A stretch of 64,000 nt of DNA from Flavobacteriales bacterium (GCA_023382455.1 JAHDVX010000014.1:1-64000), one strand, 5' to 3'; positions 51,446 through 60,938 are shown, counted from the first letter of the stretch. Notes: a model not told the origin generated them from the sequence alone. Numbers and translations: made by a program.

Positions 51446-51572
51446 CGTGGCTATCTTTCGGCCAGACGAGGCGCGACGAAGTGCGGATGCTGGAGCGAAG
51501 TATCCAACTGGGGAGCAACGAAGGATGGCCCAATGAGAGCCACGCGCCCGCAGGGTCGGTGCAAAACACCGA
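51446..51572 (+). other. Unexplained structured spacer, candidate non-coding RNA
   Basis: The 275-bp spacer 51380-51654 has no credible ORF. An outer stem CGTGGCT (51446-51452) and AGCCACG (51538-51544) encloses GGATGCT/AGTATCC (51485-51491 with 51499-51505, one G-T pair) and three degenerate units that each start GG and contain CGAAG (near 51470, 51492, 51512). A separate hairpin, TCGGTG and CACCGA with loop CAAAA, follows at 51556-51572. It is not a tRNA or a riboswitch I recognise. Confidence 0.35.
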
Positions 51573-51654
51573 TGACGCCGGAACGAGGTTCTGCGAGGTA
51601 CCCTTACTTTGCACGTGCAATAAAGACCGCCCCGCAAGGAGCCCCGATAACGAG

Positions 51655-52797
<1,143 letters not shown>

Positions 52798-52812
52798 TCC
52801 AGGAAGGTAGAC

Positions 52813-53232
52813 CTAGTCTCTTTGTGGAATTCTGTCCAGGACCTTATCAGTCAACTCTATCAGGCTTTCCGTCAATTTTTGCAGTACATCAATGTGGGCC
52901 TTATGCTGTGCGGCCATTTGCTCCAGCATCTCCTTGGGCATCACGTTCACCGTGTTGTAGGCACCATTGGCCAGTTGGTTGTCGTGCATGTGCAACACCA
53001 ATGGATCCGGGCTAATGAGCCACTCAATGCCCACCGCATAGAAGCTAGCGATCTTCCGTAAGTTGCCCAAGTTGATCTTTTCCTCGTTCTCCTCCCAGCG
53101 GCACAAGGTGGAGGCATCAACGCCCAAAGAGTCCGCCACGTATTGTTGGGTATAGTTGTGGCTTAGGCGCAATGTTTTGAGCTTTGAATTCCTCAGTGCA
53201 ACGTGCTCCGCGTCGGGGGTGGGTCTGTGCAT
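52813..53232 (-). CDS. XRE-family transcriptional regulator
   Basis: A 139-aa protein with an N-terminal HTH (LRNSKLKTLRLSHNYTQQYVADSLGVDASTLCRWE) of the Cro/C1 type and a helical C-terminal part (MLEQMAAQHKAHIDVLQKLTESLIEL) likely for dimerisation. It is transcribed divergently from the propeller operon that starts at 53388, so it may regulate that operon. It sits at the edge of the region of more relaxed base composition. Confidence 0.85.
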   Translation of the reverse strand: MHRPTPDAEHVALRNSKLKTLRLSHNYTQQYVADSLGVDASTLCRWEENEEKINLGNLRKIASFYAVGIEWLISPDPLVLHMHDNQLANGAYNTVNVMPKEMLEQMAAQHKAHIDVLQKLTESLIELTDKVLDRIPQRD

Positions 53233-53314
53233 GATGTCCCAAAACTATGCACAGATGTCGGATACTTTGCGGCAATGTGCCCTGCCCGTTGGTCTGGAGA
53301 ACTAATGTTTGCTA

Positions 53315-53348
53315 TGCAGGGTGCATCCAACGGTTGGATGGCCCTGCA
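53315..53348. promoter_or_regulatory. Long hairpin in the divergent intergenic region
   Basis: TGCAGGG and CCCTGCA form an outer 7-bp stem; CATCCAAC and GTTGGATG form an inner 8-bp stem (53324-53340). The inner part has the symmetry of an XRE operator, and the whole lies 40 nt before the operon's ATG. Whether it acts in DNA (operator) or RNA (leader) is not known. Confidence 0.5.
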
Positions 53349-53387
53349 ATGCACCAATTACCCCATTCACCCAAACTTCGACCTTTC

Positions 53388-56201
53388 ATGCAGATGGATA
53401 ACCCAAGTAAACCGGCGAAGACAATTTTCCGGACAGCCTCGGCTATGTTTCTCTCAGTTTTGACTTGTGGCATCGCTTATGGCCAATACATCCCACCGGA
53501 CCGCCTCGGTGGCGAGCATCAGGCCAGCGACGTTCTGCGCCGCAACGACGGACAGGTGTTCGATACGTACGGGCAAGCCAGGCCGGATGTGAAGGCCTAC
53601 TTTGAAGGTGCACCCGTTGGCATCTACCTCCGGGACTCCAGCCGCGTCTCCTTCACATACACCATCATGCACCAGGATAGTGCCGCCGCTGACACAGCTT
53701 ACCGAGTGGACATGGCCATGGTAGGGAGCAAGTTCATAACACCCAGCCTGTTACTGCCCGCGCCCGGTGTGGCCAATTACTATCGCGCACAGCATGCAGT
53801 GGAACAGGTACCCGCATATTACCGGGGCATCTACCAGGGCATCAAGAACGGCATTGACCTGCACATGTATGCCTCTTCCAGCGGGCCACGCATGGCCATC
53901 GTGATTATGCCAGGTGCCGACCCTTCCCATGTGAAACTTGCCTTTACCGGGCAGGATAGTTTGGGCATTGACTGGATGGGGTCCCTGAAGATGTATGTAA
54001 GGGACCATTGGATGGAATTACGACAAGGCACCGCCTACCAACTGGATACCAATGGGACGGTAGTTCCGGTGGGTTGGACCCCGGCTTACGCGCATCAGAA
54101 CGGCACCTCATATGTGGGTTTCACTTTCGGCACCTATGATACCACCCGGCCTCTGGTGGTGCAGATCGGTTATGGGGCCCTGGGTGGAGGAGGGCTGGAT
54201 GCCCGGGACATGAACTGGAGCACCTATGTGGGCGGCACCGGTGATGACGAGCTTACCTGTGTGGAGACCGATGAGGACGGCAATGCCTATGTCTGCGGCC
54301 ATTCCTTGGCCTTTGACTTCCCGGTTGATCCAGGTAACTCGCACTATGCCCCGTTCAACCCCAATGCCGCAGGCTACGACAATGCCGTGGTCATGAAGTT
54401 CGACGGGGTTAGCAAACGGGTGGAATGGGCCACCTACTACGGAGGTGCATTAGCCAACCCTGCCAACACCCCATATCACGAGGCTCGTACCGAAGCTCGC
54501 AAACTGGCCGTGTTCACCGCCAACGACCCTGCGCAGGAACGACAGTATGTTTATGTTACGGGCATGACCAATTGCACGGATTTCCAACCTTGGGCAGAGG
54601 CGAGTTCCATTTTCTCGGGGGCCATTCATGAAGGTTACCTTGGTGGTCGCAGCCGCATGTGGGTAGGGGCCTTTAAGAAGGAAAACGGTATACGTGATTG
54701 GGCTACCACCCATGGCCAGGGCAGCGGTCAGTACACCAGTCGGGAGGAAGGCTTGGCCATTGCGGTTAATGGTTCCGGCCAGGTCAGTGTAGGTGGCAGG
54801 TTACACCGTACGGTAAACGGTACGACAGTTAATCCGGTCTTTCCGGTGGTGACACCCATCGGGGCATACAACCATAATGGGAATACGGGCGGTGCCTACG
54901 TGGTAACGTTCAACTCGAACGGTACCATCTATTGGTCCACTACCCTTGGGAACTACGACCAAGGAGCCTATACCCAGCTGACCGACCTGCGCTACGATGC
55001 GTCAGGCCGCTACCTGTGGTTCACCGGCATCAGCTCCGGAAGCCAATCAACCCTTGACCTGGTTGCACCCGTGGGTAGTTACTCCAGCCAATTCGGTACC
55101 GCGATGGTCGGGGAGTTCAATATGACAACTGGGCCTAGCCTGAACTATTGCACCCGGTGGGGAGGAGGACCCATTACAGACCCTTCCACCATTGCCTATG
55201 GGATTGACTTCGACGGCAGCTACATGTGGGTGGTTGGCGGTACTCGTAGGGCCTCGATGGCCATTTTGGATGCCCCCTTGCCGGAAGGCCCTTCCACCAT
55301 ACACCACAATCTGCTGAACGCCAGCGATCCGGGAAACCCCAGCGACGGCTTTATCCTGAAGTTCGACCCAATGACCCACACGCTCCTCTATGGCACCCTG
55401 ATCGGCGGAAACAAATACGATATGCTTTTGGACGTAGGTCACGATGAGGACTATGTGTACATTACGGGCGAGAGCCGCAGCACCAACGGCTTTGCCTCGG
55501 ACCTGCACCCCTTGCGCTATTTCCAACCCATGAACTCCAATGTGAACACCCGGGATGCAGTGGTCTTGGCCATCCGTTCCGGAAGCGCTCCCCCTGTGAT
55601 GGTGTGGCGTACCGCCTTTGGCGGCCTGGTCAGCGAACGGGCCTGGGGTATTGCGGGCAGCATGGCGCAACCCAGTGATGTATACCTTGTGGGTGCCACT
55701 GCCTCACAGTTGAACCAGGCTTTTCCATTGCAGGAGTTCAGCACCAGTAGTACCTTGGATTATTATCAGCCCGTGAACTTGATCGGCTCCGGAGGGGATT
55801 GGCCGCTCAATTCCTGGTACGCTTTTGAAAAAGGCCTGAATTTCGAGTCTGGTGGCCTCGGTTTTGCCTCCCCCGAGGCCAGCCTTCAAGGGCATGATGG
55901 CTTTATCGCCTCTTTCGCCGCATACCATCCAGTGGGTGTATCTGAATCGGCTGTACCAATTGACGGCTATGAATTGGTCATTACTCCTTTGGCGCAAGAA
56001 GCTTCATGGTTGATACACTTCCCCTATCCGGGCAGCTGGATATTGGAGGTACATGATGCCAAGGGACGTCTTGTCCGCAGCCAACACGGCAATGGCACAC
56101 CCATGGGATTGGATATAAGTACGGAGGCACAGGGGATGTACCTGTTGCGGGCCTTGAATGGTTCGGAACCACCCCGTAGCGCCAAATTAGTACGACCATG
56201 A
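53388..56201 (+). CDS. Secreted SBBP/beta-propeller protein with variant T9SS-like C-terminus
   Basis: A 937-aa protein. A signal peptide (MFLSVLTCGIAYGQ near the N-terminus) is followed by a beta-rich region and then repeats typical of SBBP beta-propellers (MNWSTYVGGTGDDELTCVETDEDGNAYVCGHS; TLLYGTLIGGNKYDMLLDVGHDEDYVYITGES). The last 85 residues (LVITPLAQEASWLIHFPYPGSWILEVHDAKGR) are like a T9SS sorting domain but lack the usual YPNP start. It is the first gene of a three-gene operon with ATGA overlaps. Function unknown, likely surface or secreted. Confidence 0.85.
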   Translation: MQMDNPSKPAKTIFRTASAMFLSVLTCGIAYGQYIPPDRLGGEHQASDVLRRNDGQVFDTYGQARPDVKAYFEGAPVGIYLRDSSRVSFTYTIMHQDSAAADTAYRVDMAMVGSKFITPSLLLPAPGVANYYRAQHAVEQVPAYYRGIYQGIKNGIDLHMYASSSGPRMAIVIMPGADPSHVKLAFTGQDSLGIDWMGSLKMYVRDHWMELRQGTAYQLDTNGTVVPVGWTPAYAHQNGTSYVGFTFGTYDTTRPLVVQIGYGALGGGGLDARDMNWSTYVGGTGDDELTCVETDEDGNAYVCGHSLAFDFPVDPGNSHYAPFNPNAAGYDNAVVMKFDGVSKRVEWATYYGGALANPANTPYHEARTEARKLAVFTANDPAQERQYVYVTGMTNCTDFQPWAEASSIFSGAIHEGYLGGRSRMWVGAFKKENGIRDWATTHGQGSGQYTSREEGLAIAVNGSGQVSVGGRLHRTVNGTTVNPVFPVVTPIGAYNHNGNTGGAYVVTFNSNGTIYWSTTLGNYDQGAYTQLTDLRYDASGRYLWFTGISSGSQSTLDLVAPVGSYSSQFGTAMVGEFNMTTGPSLNYCTRWGGGPITDPSTIAYGIDFDGSYMWVVGGTRRASMAILDAPLPEGPSTIHHNLLNASDPGNPSDGFILKFDPMTHTLLYGTLIGGNKYDMLLDVGHDEDYVYITGESRSTNGFASDLHPLRYFQPMNSNVNTRDAVVLAIRSGSAPPVMVWRTAFGGLVSERAWGIAGSMAQPSDVYLVGATASQLNQAFPLQEFSTSSTLDYYQPVNLIGSGGDWPLNSWYAFEKGLNFESGGLGFASPEASLQGHDGFIASFAAYHPVGVSESAVPIDGYELVITPLAQEASWLIHFPYPGSWILEVHDAKGRLVRSQHGNGTPMGLDISTEAQGMYLLRALNGSEPPRSAKLVRP

Positions 56202-57655
56202 AGCGTTTCTGCGTAGCATTTGCCACCACGCTAATTAGCGTGGTGGCAAATGCCCAGTACTGGAAGGCGGTGGGCTTGGGCACACTGGGGCCAACTTCTG
56301 TGCAAACCCTTTATGGCGACAGCATCTCGGACCGATTGCTCGCGGGTGGGACTTTCCTTCACATACTGAACGAGAATGATACGGTGCTCGCATTTGGGCA
56401 AGCAGCGTGGAACGGCCAGCGTTGGGACAGCTTGGCAACACGCATTCAGGCCGATGGTGGTGGCGAAGGGGCCCAGCAAACTTTTTGGTTCCTCCGGTTC
56501 CAGAACCAATTGTATGCATGTGGCCATTATGGGTTCTTGAATAATGAAGGCCAAGTGAACCGCAGTCTCGCCCGGTTGAATGAAGGTACGTTACACTGGG
56601 AAAATTTGGAATGCATAAATCCGAGTATTGGCGGCATGGAAACCTTGGTCCCCAAGGAGCCGCAGGCAACACTGTATGCCACGGGCTATATGGGCAGTAT
56701 ATGCGGCTATCCGGAGAGCTGCGTGTTCCGGTATGACGGTAGCGCTTTCCATGTGTGGGAGCCCTTCAACTTGATCCCCCAAGGATTGAATGATGCGTAC
56801 GTGGGCACCGTCTTCGATTTCCAGGGCAAGACCTACATGAGCTGTAGCCTGCCGGACCCGGTGGACGGAAGCGGCTTTGTGAGTTTCCTGCGCTGGAACG
56901 GCACGGCATGGGAGCATGTGCCGGGGTGGAACACCTTAAGTCCCATTAAAGACATCAGCATCCGCAACGACACCCTCTACGTGGCCGGTACCTTCACCTT
57001 GGCCGATGGAGGCCCCGGCAACCTCGTGGCAGCGTTCAGCAACGAGCAATGGAGCGACATGGGCGGAGGGCTGTTCTACAACCCGGTGCCCATGAGCGGC
57101 GTGGTCTGGGACTTGGAATGGTTCCACGGAAAGCTCTGGGCTTGCGGTCAATTCGATCAGGCAGCCAACTTGCCGGCCCATAGCATCGCCCATTGGGACG
57201 GCCACCGCTGGTGCGTGCCCCCAGGGGATTTCCGATGGATCTTCAACAGCCAATCCAAGTTGCTGGACATGGCGGTGTGGCGCGACAGTCTTTACGTGTG
57301 CGGCGGCATTCTCACCGTGGATTGGGACACCATGAAGCAAGTGGTGCAATGGATCGGCGGGGATGCCGTGGATGATTGCAGCACCGTGGGCATCGGGGAA
57401 ACGACACAACCTGTTCCGGATGGGCACCTGTTGATCACACCACTTCCTGGAGAGGATAGCTGGACAGTCCGGTTCCCACATCCGGGTACATGGAAGTTGG
57501 AAGTGTATGATGCCACGGGTCGTTTTGTCAAGCATATCCACACAGAAGGGCAAGCTATAGAGTTCAATCTTGCCAGTGCTGCACCGGGCATCTATATTGT
57601 GCATACCAAGGATGTACATGGTTCTGCGTGGGTCCGTAAAATTCGAAACCCATGA
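56198..57655 (+). CDS. Secreted propeller-like protein with variant C-terminal domain, paralogue 1
   Basis: A 485-aa protein with a signal peptide (MKRFCVAFATTLISVVANAQ). The body consists of repeats with WNGxxWxxL and NDTLYVAG patterns (WNGQRWDSL, WNGTAWEHV, RNDTLYVAGTF, WRDSLYVCGG), suggesting a kelch- or propeller-like fold. The C-terminus (LLITPLPGEDSWTVRFPHPGTWKLEVYDATGR) is the same variant sorting-like domain as its neighbours. The start overlaps the previous stop (ATGA). A perfect 38-nt palindrome covers codons 7-19. Confidence 0.85.
   Translation: MKRFCVAFATTLISVVANAQYWKAVGLGTLGPTSVQTLYGDSISDRLLAGGTFLHILNENDTVLAFGQAAWNGQRWDSLATRIQADGGGEGAQQTFWFLRFQNQLYACGHYGFLNNEGQVNRSLARLNEGTLHWENLECINPSIGGMETLVPKEPQATLYATGYMGSICGYPESCVFRYDGSAFHVWEPFNLIPQGLNDAYVGTVFDFQGKTYMSCSLPDPVDGSGFVSFLRWNGTAWEHVPGWNTLSPIKDISIRNDTLYVAGTFTLADGGPGNLVAAFSNEQWSDMGGGLFYNPVPMSGVVWDLEWFHGKLWACGQFDQAANLPAHSIAHWDGHRWCVPPGDFRWIFNSQSKLLDMAVWRDSLYVCGGILTVDWDTMKQVVQWIGGDAVDDCSTVGIGETTQPVPDGHLLITPLPGEDSWTVRFPHPGTWKLEVYDATGRFVKHIHTEGQAIEFNLASAAPGIYIVHTKDVHGSAWVRKIRNP
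56216..56253. repeat. 38-nt perfect palindrome within the signal-peptide codons
   Basis: The 19-nt arm GCATTTGCCACCACGCTAA is followed directly by its exact reverse complement. It starts 18 nt after the gene's ATG. In mRNA it would form a stable hairpin just past the start codon. The antisense frame encodes almost the same peptide. Confidence 0.9.
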
Positions 57656-59103
57656 AGCGGTTATTGATGGTTTATTCCGCCGCGCTCCTTCATACAACGG
57701 CAGTGGCCCAGCATTGGTCCAACGTGGGTTTGGGGCCTGCAGGTATTGGGCCAACGCAGGTCAAGTGCCTTTACGGTGACACGGTAATGGACCGGTTATT
57801 GGCCGGAGGGCAGTTCTTCAAGTATAGGAATGACGTGGATACGGTATGGGCATTCAGCCGGGCCCAATGGAATGGTGCTCGATGGGATAGTTTAGGTTCA
57901 CGGGTCCAACCCGGTTCTGGAAGCGGGGAAATTGCACCGGAGGTATACTGGTACTTGCGTTATCAAGGCAACCTGTATACCTGTGGTGACTTTGGATTTT
58001 CGACACCAGGGGGTTACAACAGTAACATAGCCCGATTGGATGCACCGACAATGCAATGGGAGGACTTGGGGTGCCTCAGTACGGTTCCTAACGGGTTAAG
58101 AACACTCGTTCCCAAGGAACCACAAGAAACCTTGTATGCGACAGGCTTTGCCGACATATTGTGCGGCCAGTTTCCGCCTACATGCGTATACAGCTACGAC
58201 GGCTCCACCTTCGTACGCTGGGCTCCATTCGATCAATTTCCGGAGGTTCCGCTCACCCATGTGACCTACATTTTCGAATTCCGCGGAAAAACCTATATGG
58301 TCGGGGTCTTTCCCGGTCCGGGTGGTCAAGGTGTGGCGAGCTTCCTGCGCTTCAATGGTTCCGTATGGGAACTGGTGCCTGGGTGGAATAACCTGATGGC
58401 ATCCATCTGGGATTATACGATCCGAAACGATACGCTATATGTGGGTGGTGACTTCCTTGAGGTTAATGGCGGCCCGGGCAACCTGGTAGCCAGCTTTGAC
58501 GGGGAGCAATGGAATAACCTGGGTGGAGGATTCCGGTGCAACGATTGTTGGTCGGCAGGCTCAGTCAACGCATTGCAATGGTTCAACGGGGAGCTGTGGG
58601 CATGCGGAATGTTCGATCAAGTTCTTGACATCCCAGCGCACGGTATAGCCAAATGGGACGGCCAACGGTGGTGCGTGCTCCCTGGCGGGTTTCTGCAAGC
58701 CTCCCTGGTGGGTTCCCCCCTTTACGACATGACGGTCTGGCGGGACAGCCTATATATGTGCGGACTGTTTGAATCGGTGGATGGTGTGCCGGCACACCAA
58801 ATTGTGCAATGGATCGGCGGCGATGCCGTGGAGGATTGCAGCACCGTGGGCATCGGGGAAACAGTACCACCGACCGGCCTTGTGGTATCCCCGATAGCGG
58901 AGCCTGGCAGATGGGCCGTCCATTTCCCCAAGGAGGGGAGCTGGGTGCTGGCTGCGTACGACGCCATAGGGCGCATGGTCGACAGGTGGCATGTGGTGGG
59001 CAGCACCGTGGTCATTGACCTAGGCAACCGGCCACTAGGGCTTTACCTGTTACGGACCGGTACGCCGGAAGGTGCATGGTATTCGGCCAAAGTGCTGCGC
59101 TAA
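57652..59103 (+). CDS. Secreted propeller-like protein with variant C-terminal domain, paralogue 2
   Basis: A 483-aa paralogue of the preceding gene, with the same layout: signal peptide (MKRLLMVYSAALLHTTAVAQ), repeats such as WNGARWDSLG, RNDTLYVGGDF, DGEQWNNLGGGF, WRDSLYMCGLF, and the shared block VQWIGGDAVEDCSTVGIGET before the variant sorting-like end (WAVHFPKEGSWVLAAYDAIGR). The start overlaps the previous stop by 4 nt. Function unknown. It lacks the palindrome found in its paralogue. Confidence 0.85.
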   Translation: MKRLLMVYSAALLHTTAVAQHWSNVGLGPAGIGPTQVKCLYGDTVMDRLLAGGQFFKYRNDVDTVWAFSRAQWNGARWDSLGSRVQPGSGSGEIAPEVYWYLRYQGNLYTCGDFGFSTPGGYNSNIARLDAPTMQWEDLGCLSTVPNGLRTLVPKEPQETLYATGFADILCGQFPPTCVYSYDGSTFVRWAPFDQFPEVPLTHVTYIFEFRGKTYMVGVFPGPGGQGVASFLRFNGSVWELVPGWNNLMASIWDYTIRNDTLYVGGDFLEVNGGPGNLVASFDGEQWNNLGGGFRCNDCWSAGSVNALQWFNGELWACGMFDQVLDIPAHGIAKWDGQRWCVLPGGFLQASLVGSPLYDMTVWRDSLYMCGLFESVDGVPAHQIVQWIGGDAVEDCSTVGIGETVPPTGLVVSPIAEPGRWAVHFPKEGSWVLAAYDAIGRMVDRWHVVGSTVVIDLGNRPLGLYLLRTGTPEGAWYSAKVLR

Positions 59104-59181
59104 GGAAGTGCGGGCATGGGTTTCGGATGGACTGGAGGCGAGAACCGGTATCCCTCTCGTGGCCGCGAACTTTGAAGATGA

Positions 59182-59211
59182 TTGCAACGATCCACGAAAA
59201 TCCTATATTTG
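59182..59211 (+). promoter_or_regulatory. rpsU promoter, full TTG-N19-TATATTTG match
   Basis: TTG at 59182-59184 and TATATTTG at 59204-59211 are separated by 19 nt, the ideal Bacteroidota spacing. The predicted transcript starts about 16-20 nt before the rpsU ATG. Confidence 0.75.
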
Positions 59212-59234
59212 CGCCCCCAATCGGAAACAGGAAC

Positions 59235-59426
59235 ATGCTGATCATCCCCGTGAAAGAAGGCGAGCCCATCGACAAGGCGCTGAAGAAGTTCAAGAAGAAG
59301 TTCGAGCGCACGGGCACGCTGCGTTCGCTGCGCAAGCGCCAGCATTTCACCAAGCCTTCGGTGGAGCGCCGTGTGGAGCGCCTGCGCGCCATCTACAAGG
59401 CCGAGACCTACGGCGGGGAGCAGTAA
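59235..59426 (+). CDS. rpsU: 30S ribosomal protein bS21
   Basis: The 63-aa protein (MLIIPVKEGEPIDKALKKFK ...) is bS21 in full. In Bacteroidota, bS21 with bS18 and bS6 hides the anti-Shine-Dalgarno sequence of 16S rRNA, which explains why genes here lack Shine-Dalgarno motifs; Tyr54, the residue implicated in that contact, is present. ATG at 59235 was chosen as the family start. Only a weak AGGA lies 2 nt upstream, unlike the strong Shine-Dalgarno reported for autoregulated rpsU in some relatives. Confidence 0.97.
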   Translation: MLIIPVKEGEPIDKALKKFKKKFERTGTLRSLRKRQHFTKPSVERRVERLRAIYKAETYGGEQ

Positions 59427-59465
59427 GCCATCGGCCATGGCCGCGCCCTGAACAGGGTGCGGTTG

Positions 59466-59499
59466 AAAGGCGGACATTCATCAGGATGTCCGCCTTTTT
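59466..59499 (+). terminator. rpsU terminator
   Basis: AAAGGCGGACAT (59466-59477) and ATGTCCGCCTTT (59486-59497) form a perfect 12-bp stem ending in five T, 40 nt after the rpsU stop. Confidence 0.92.
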
Positions 59500-59519
59500 G
59501 CGTGCTTAACTTTCGCCGA

Positions 59520-60407
59520 ATGCCGGTGGAACGATTCCTGGAGCACCTGACCTACGAGGTGCGGGCCAGCCCCCTGACGGTGAAGGCGTACCAGGGCGAC
59601 CTGGAGCAATTCACGGCCTTTGTGCGCGAAGCCGTGGGCCTGGACGGCCCTGCGGAGGCCAATGACAAGGCCGTGCGGGCCTGGATGATGCACCTGATGG
59701 AGGCCGGCACGGGGCCGCGCTCGGTGAACCGCAAGCTCAGCGCCCTGCGGGCATACTACCGCTTTGCGCGCACCGTTGGGGAGGTGGATACGGACCCCAC
59801 CGCCATGGTCACCCCGCCCAAGACCCCCAAGCGCCTGCCGGAGTTCGTGGCCGAGCACTGCATGGAGGAGCTCTTCGCCCGGGTGCCTTGGCCCGAAGGC
59901 TTCACCGGCTTGCGCGACCGCCTGATGATGGAGCTGCTCTACGGCACCGGCATGCGTCTGGCCGAGCTGATCGGCCTCTCTCCGGGGGATGTGGACCAGC
60001 GCAAGGGCACCTTGCGCGTGCTGGGCAAGCGCAACAAGGAGCGCATCCTGCCCTTGGCCTTGCCGCTGCGTGACCTTTTGGGCGAGTACCTGCCGCAGCG
60101 GGAGATGCTTGCGAAAGGGCAGGAGGGGAGCCTGCTGGTGAGGCCGGACGGGAAACCCCTGCCGCGGCGCACCGTACAATCCTTGGTGGCGCATTACCTT
60201 AGTGCGGTAACCACCCAGCATAAACGAAGCCCACACGTCTTGCGACACACTTTCGCCACCCACCTGCTTGAGCACGGCGCCGACCTGAACGCCGTAAAGG
60301 AGCTGTTGGGCCATGCCAACCTGGCCGCCACGCAGGTCTACACGCACAATACGGTGGACAAGCTCAAGCAGGCCCACCGCCAAGCCCATCCACGCGGCGG
60401 AGCTTAG
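59520..60407 (+). CDS. xerC: Tyrosine recombinase XerC
   Basis: Resolves chromosome dimers at dif sites. The 295-aa protein has all catalytic residues: Arg146 (TGMRLAELIGL), Lys170 (GKRNKERILPL), His239 and Arg242 (HVLRHTFATH), His265 (LLGHANLAAT), Tyr274 (VYTHNT). The N-terminal SAM-like domain (VERFLEHLTYEVRASPLTVKAYQGDL) is intact. ATG at 59520 lies just after a TTAACTTTCG box. No integration or transposon genes are nearby, so this is the housekeeping enzyme rather than an integrase. Confidence 0.93.
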   Translation: MPVERFLEHLTYEVRASPLTVKAYQGDLEQFTAFVREAVGLDGPAEANDKAVRAWMMHLMEAGTGPRSVNRKLSALRAYYRFARTVGEVDTDPTAMVTPPKTPKRLPEFVAEHCMEELFARVPWPEGFTGLRDRLMMELLYGTGMRLAELIGLSPGDVDQRKGTLRVLGKRNKERILPLALPLRDLLGEYLPQREMLAKGQEGSLLVRPDGKPLPRRTVQSLVAHYLSAVTTQHKRSPHVLRHTFATHLLEHGADLNAVKELLGHANLAATQVYTHNTVDKLKQAHRQAHPRGGA

Positions 60408-60458
60408 TCGCCGCCGCCCCCAACCGTCATCAACGAACCAACCAAACAGGAACGAGCC

Positions 60459-60767
60459 ATGAACGTGAACGTGCATTCCCTCCACTTCGACGCCGACATC
60501 AAACTGGTCAACTTCATCAAGGAGAAGCTCAACAAACTGACCCTCTTCCATGACAATATCCTGAACGGCGATGTGACCCTGCACGTGGGGCCGGACGGGG
60601 AACGCCCGGAGAACAAGCACGTGGAGATCCGCCTGTCCGTGCCGGGCAATGACCTCTTCGCCAAGCGCAGGGCGGCCAGCTTCGAGGAGGCGGCCGTGAA
60701 CACCATCGAGGCCTTGCGGATCCAGGTGGCCAAGGACAAGACCCGCATGCGCGAGGTGCGCGGATAG
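60459..60767 (+). CDS. hpf: Ribosome hibernation-promoting factor
   Basis: The 102-aa protein is the short HPF/RaiA form (MNVNVHSLHFDADIKLVNFIKEKLNKLTLF; VEIRLSVPGNDLFAKRRAASFEEAA). It binds the 30S decoding centre in stationary phase, supporting dimerisation or dormancy of ribosomes. It lies 51 nt after xerC in the same direction, so co-transcription is likely. It is followed by a double terminator before the tRNA cluster. Confidence 0.95.
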   Translation: MNVNVHSLHFDADIKLVNFIKEKLNKLTLFHDNILNGDVTLHVGPDGERPENKHVEIRLSVPGNDLFAKRRAASFEEAAVNTIEALRIQVAKDKTRMREVRG

Positions 60768-60778
60768 CCCGTAAACAC

Positions 60779-60797
60779 CGGGCTGCGGCCCGTTTTT
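60779..60797 (+). terminator. hpf terminator, first hairpin
   Basis: CGGGC and GCCCG form a 5-bp stem with loop TGCG followed by five T. Confidence 0.75.
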
Positions 60798-60808
60798 CAA
60801 CCTTTAAC

Positions 60809-60836
60809 GGCGGCCATGATCAACTTCATGGCCGCC
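60809..60836 (+). terminator. hpf terminator, second hairpin
   Basis: GGCGGCCATGA and TCATGGCCGCC form a perfect 11-bp stem with a 6-nt loop. The following T content is weak. It sits immediately before the tRNA promoter. Confidence 0.6.
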
Positions 60837-60841
60837 TGTAT

Positions 60842-60871
60842 TTGGTGGCTTCACCTATTTGTATACATTTG
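60842..60871 (+). promoter_or_regulatory. Promoter of the tRNA-tuf cluster, full TTG-N19-TACATTTG match
   Basis: TTG at 60842-60844 and TACATTTG at 60864-60871 are separated by 19 nt. It is placed 67 nt before the first tRNA and probably drives the whole tRNA-tuf unit. Confidence 0.75.
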
Positions 60872-60938
60872 CAGGCCCAATTCCGGGGGGTATACCTCCC
60901 GGAGGCGGGTCGGGAACGTTCTTTTTCTTGCTGTACAC

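Noticed and set aside
51380..51654. tRNA or known riboswitch before the acyl-CoA dehydrogenase gene
   Set aside because: No T-arm, anticodon arm or acceptor pairing fits, and no riboswitch core I know is visible.
59520..60407. Phage or element integrase
   Set aside because: Length, context and motifs fit the housekeeping XerC; no attachment sites or mobile genes are beside it.
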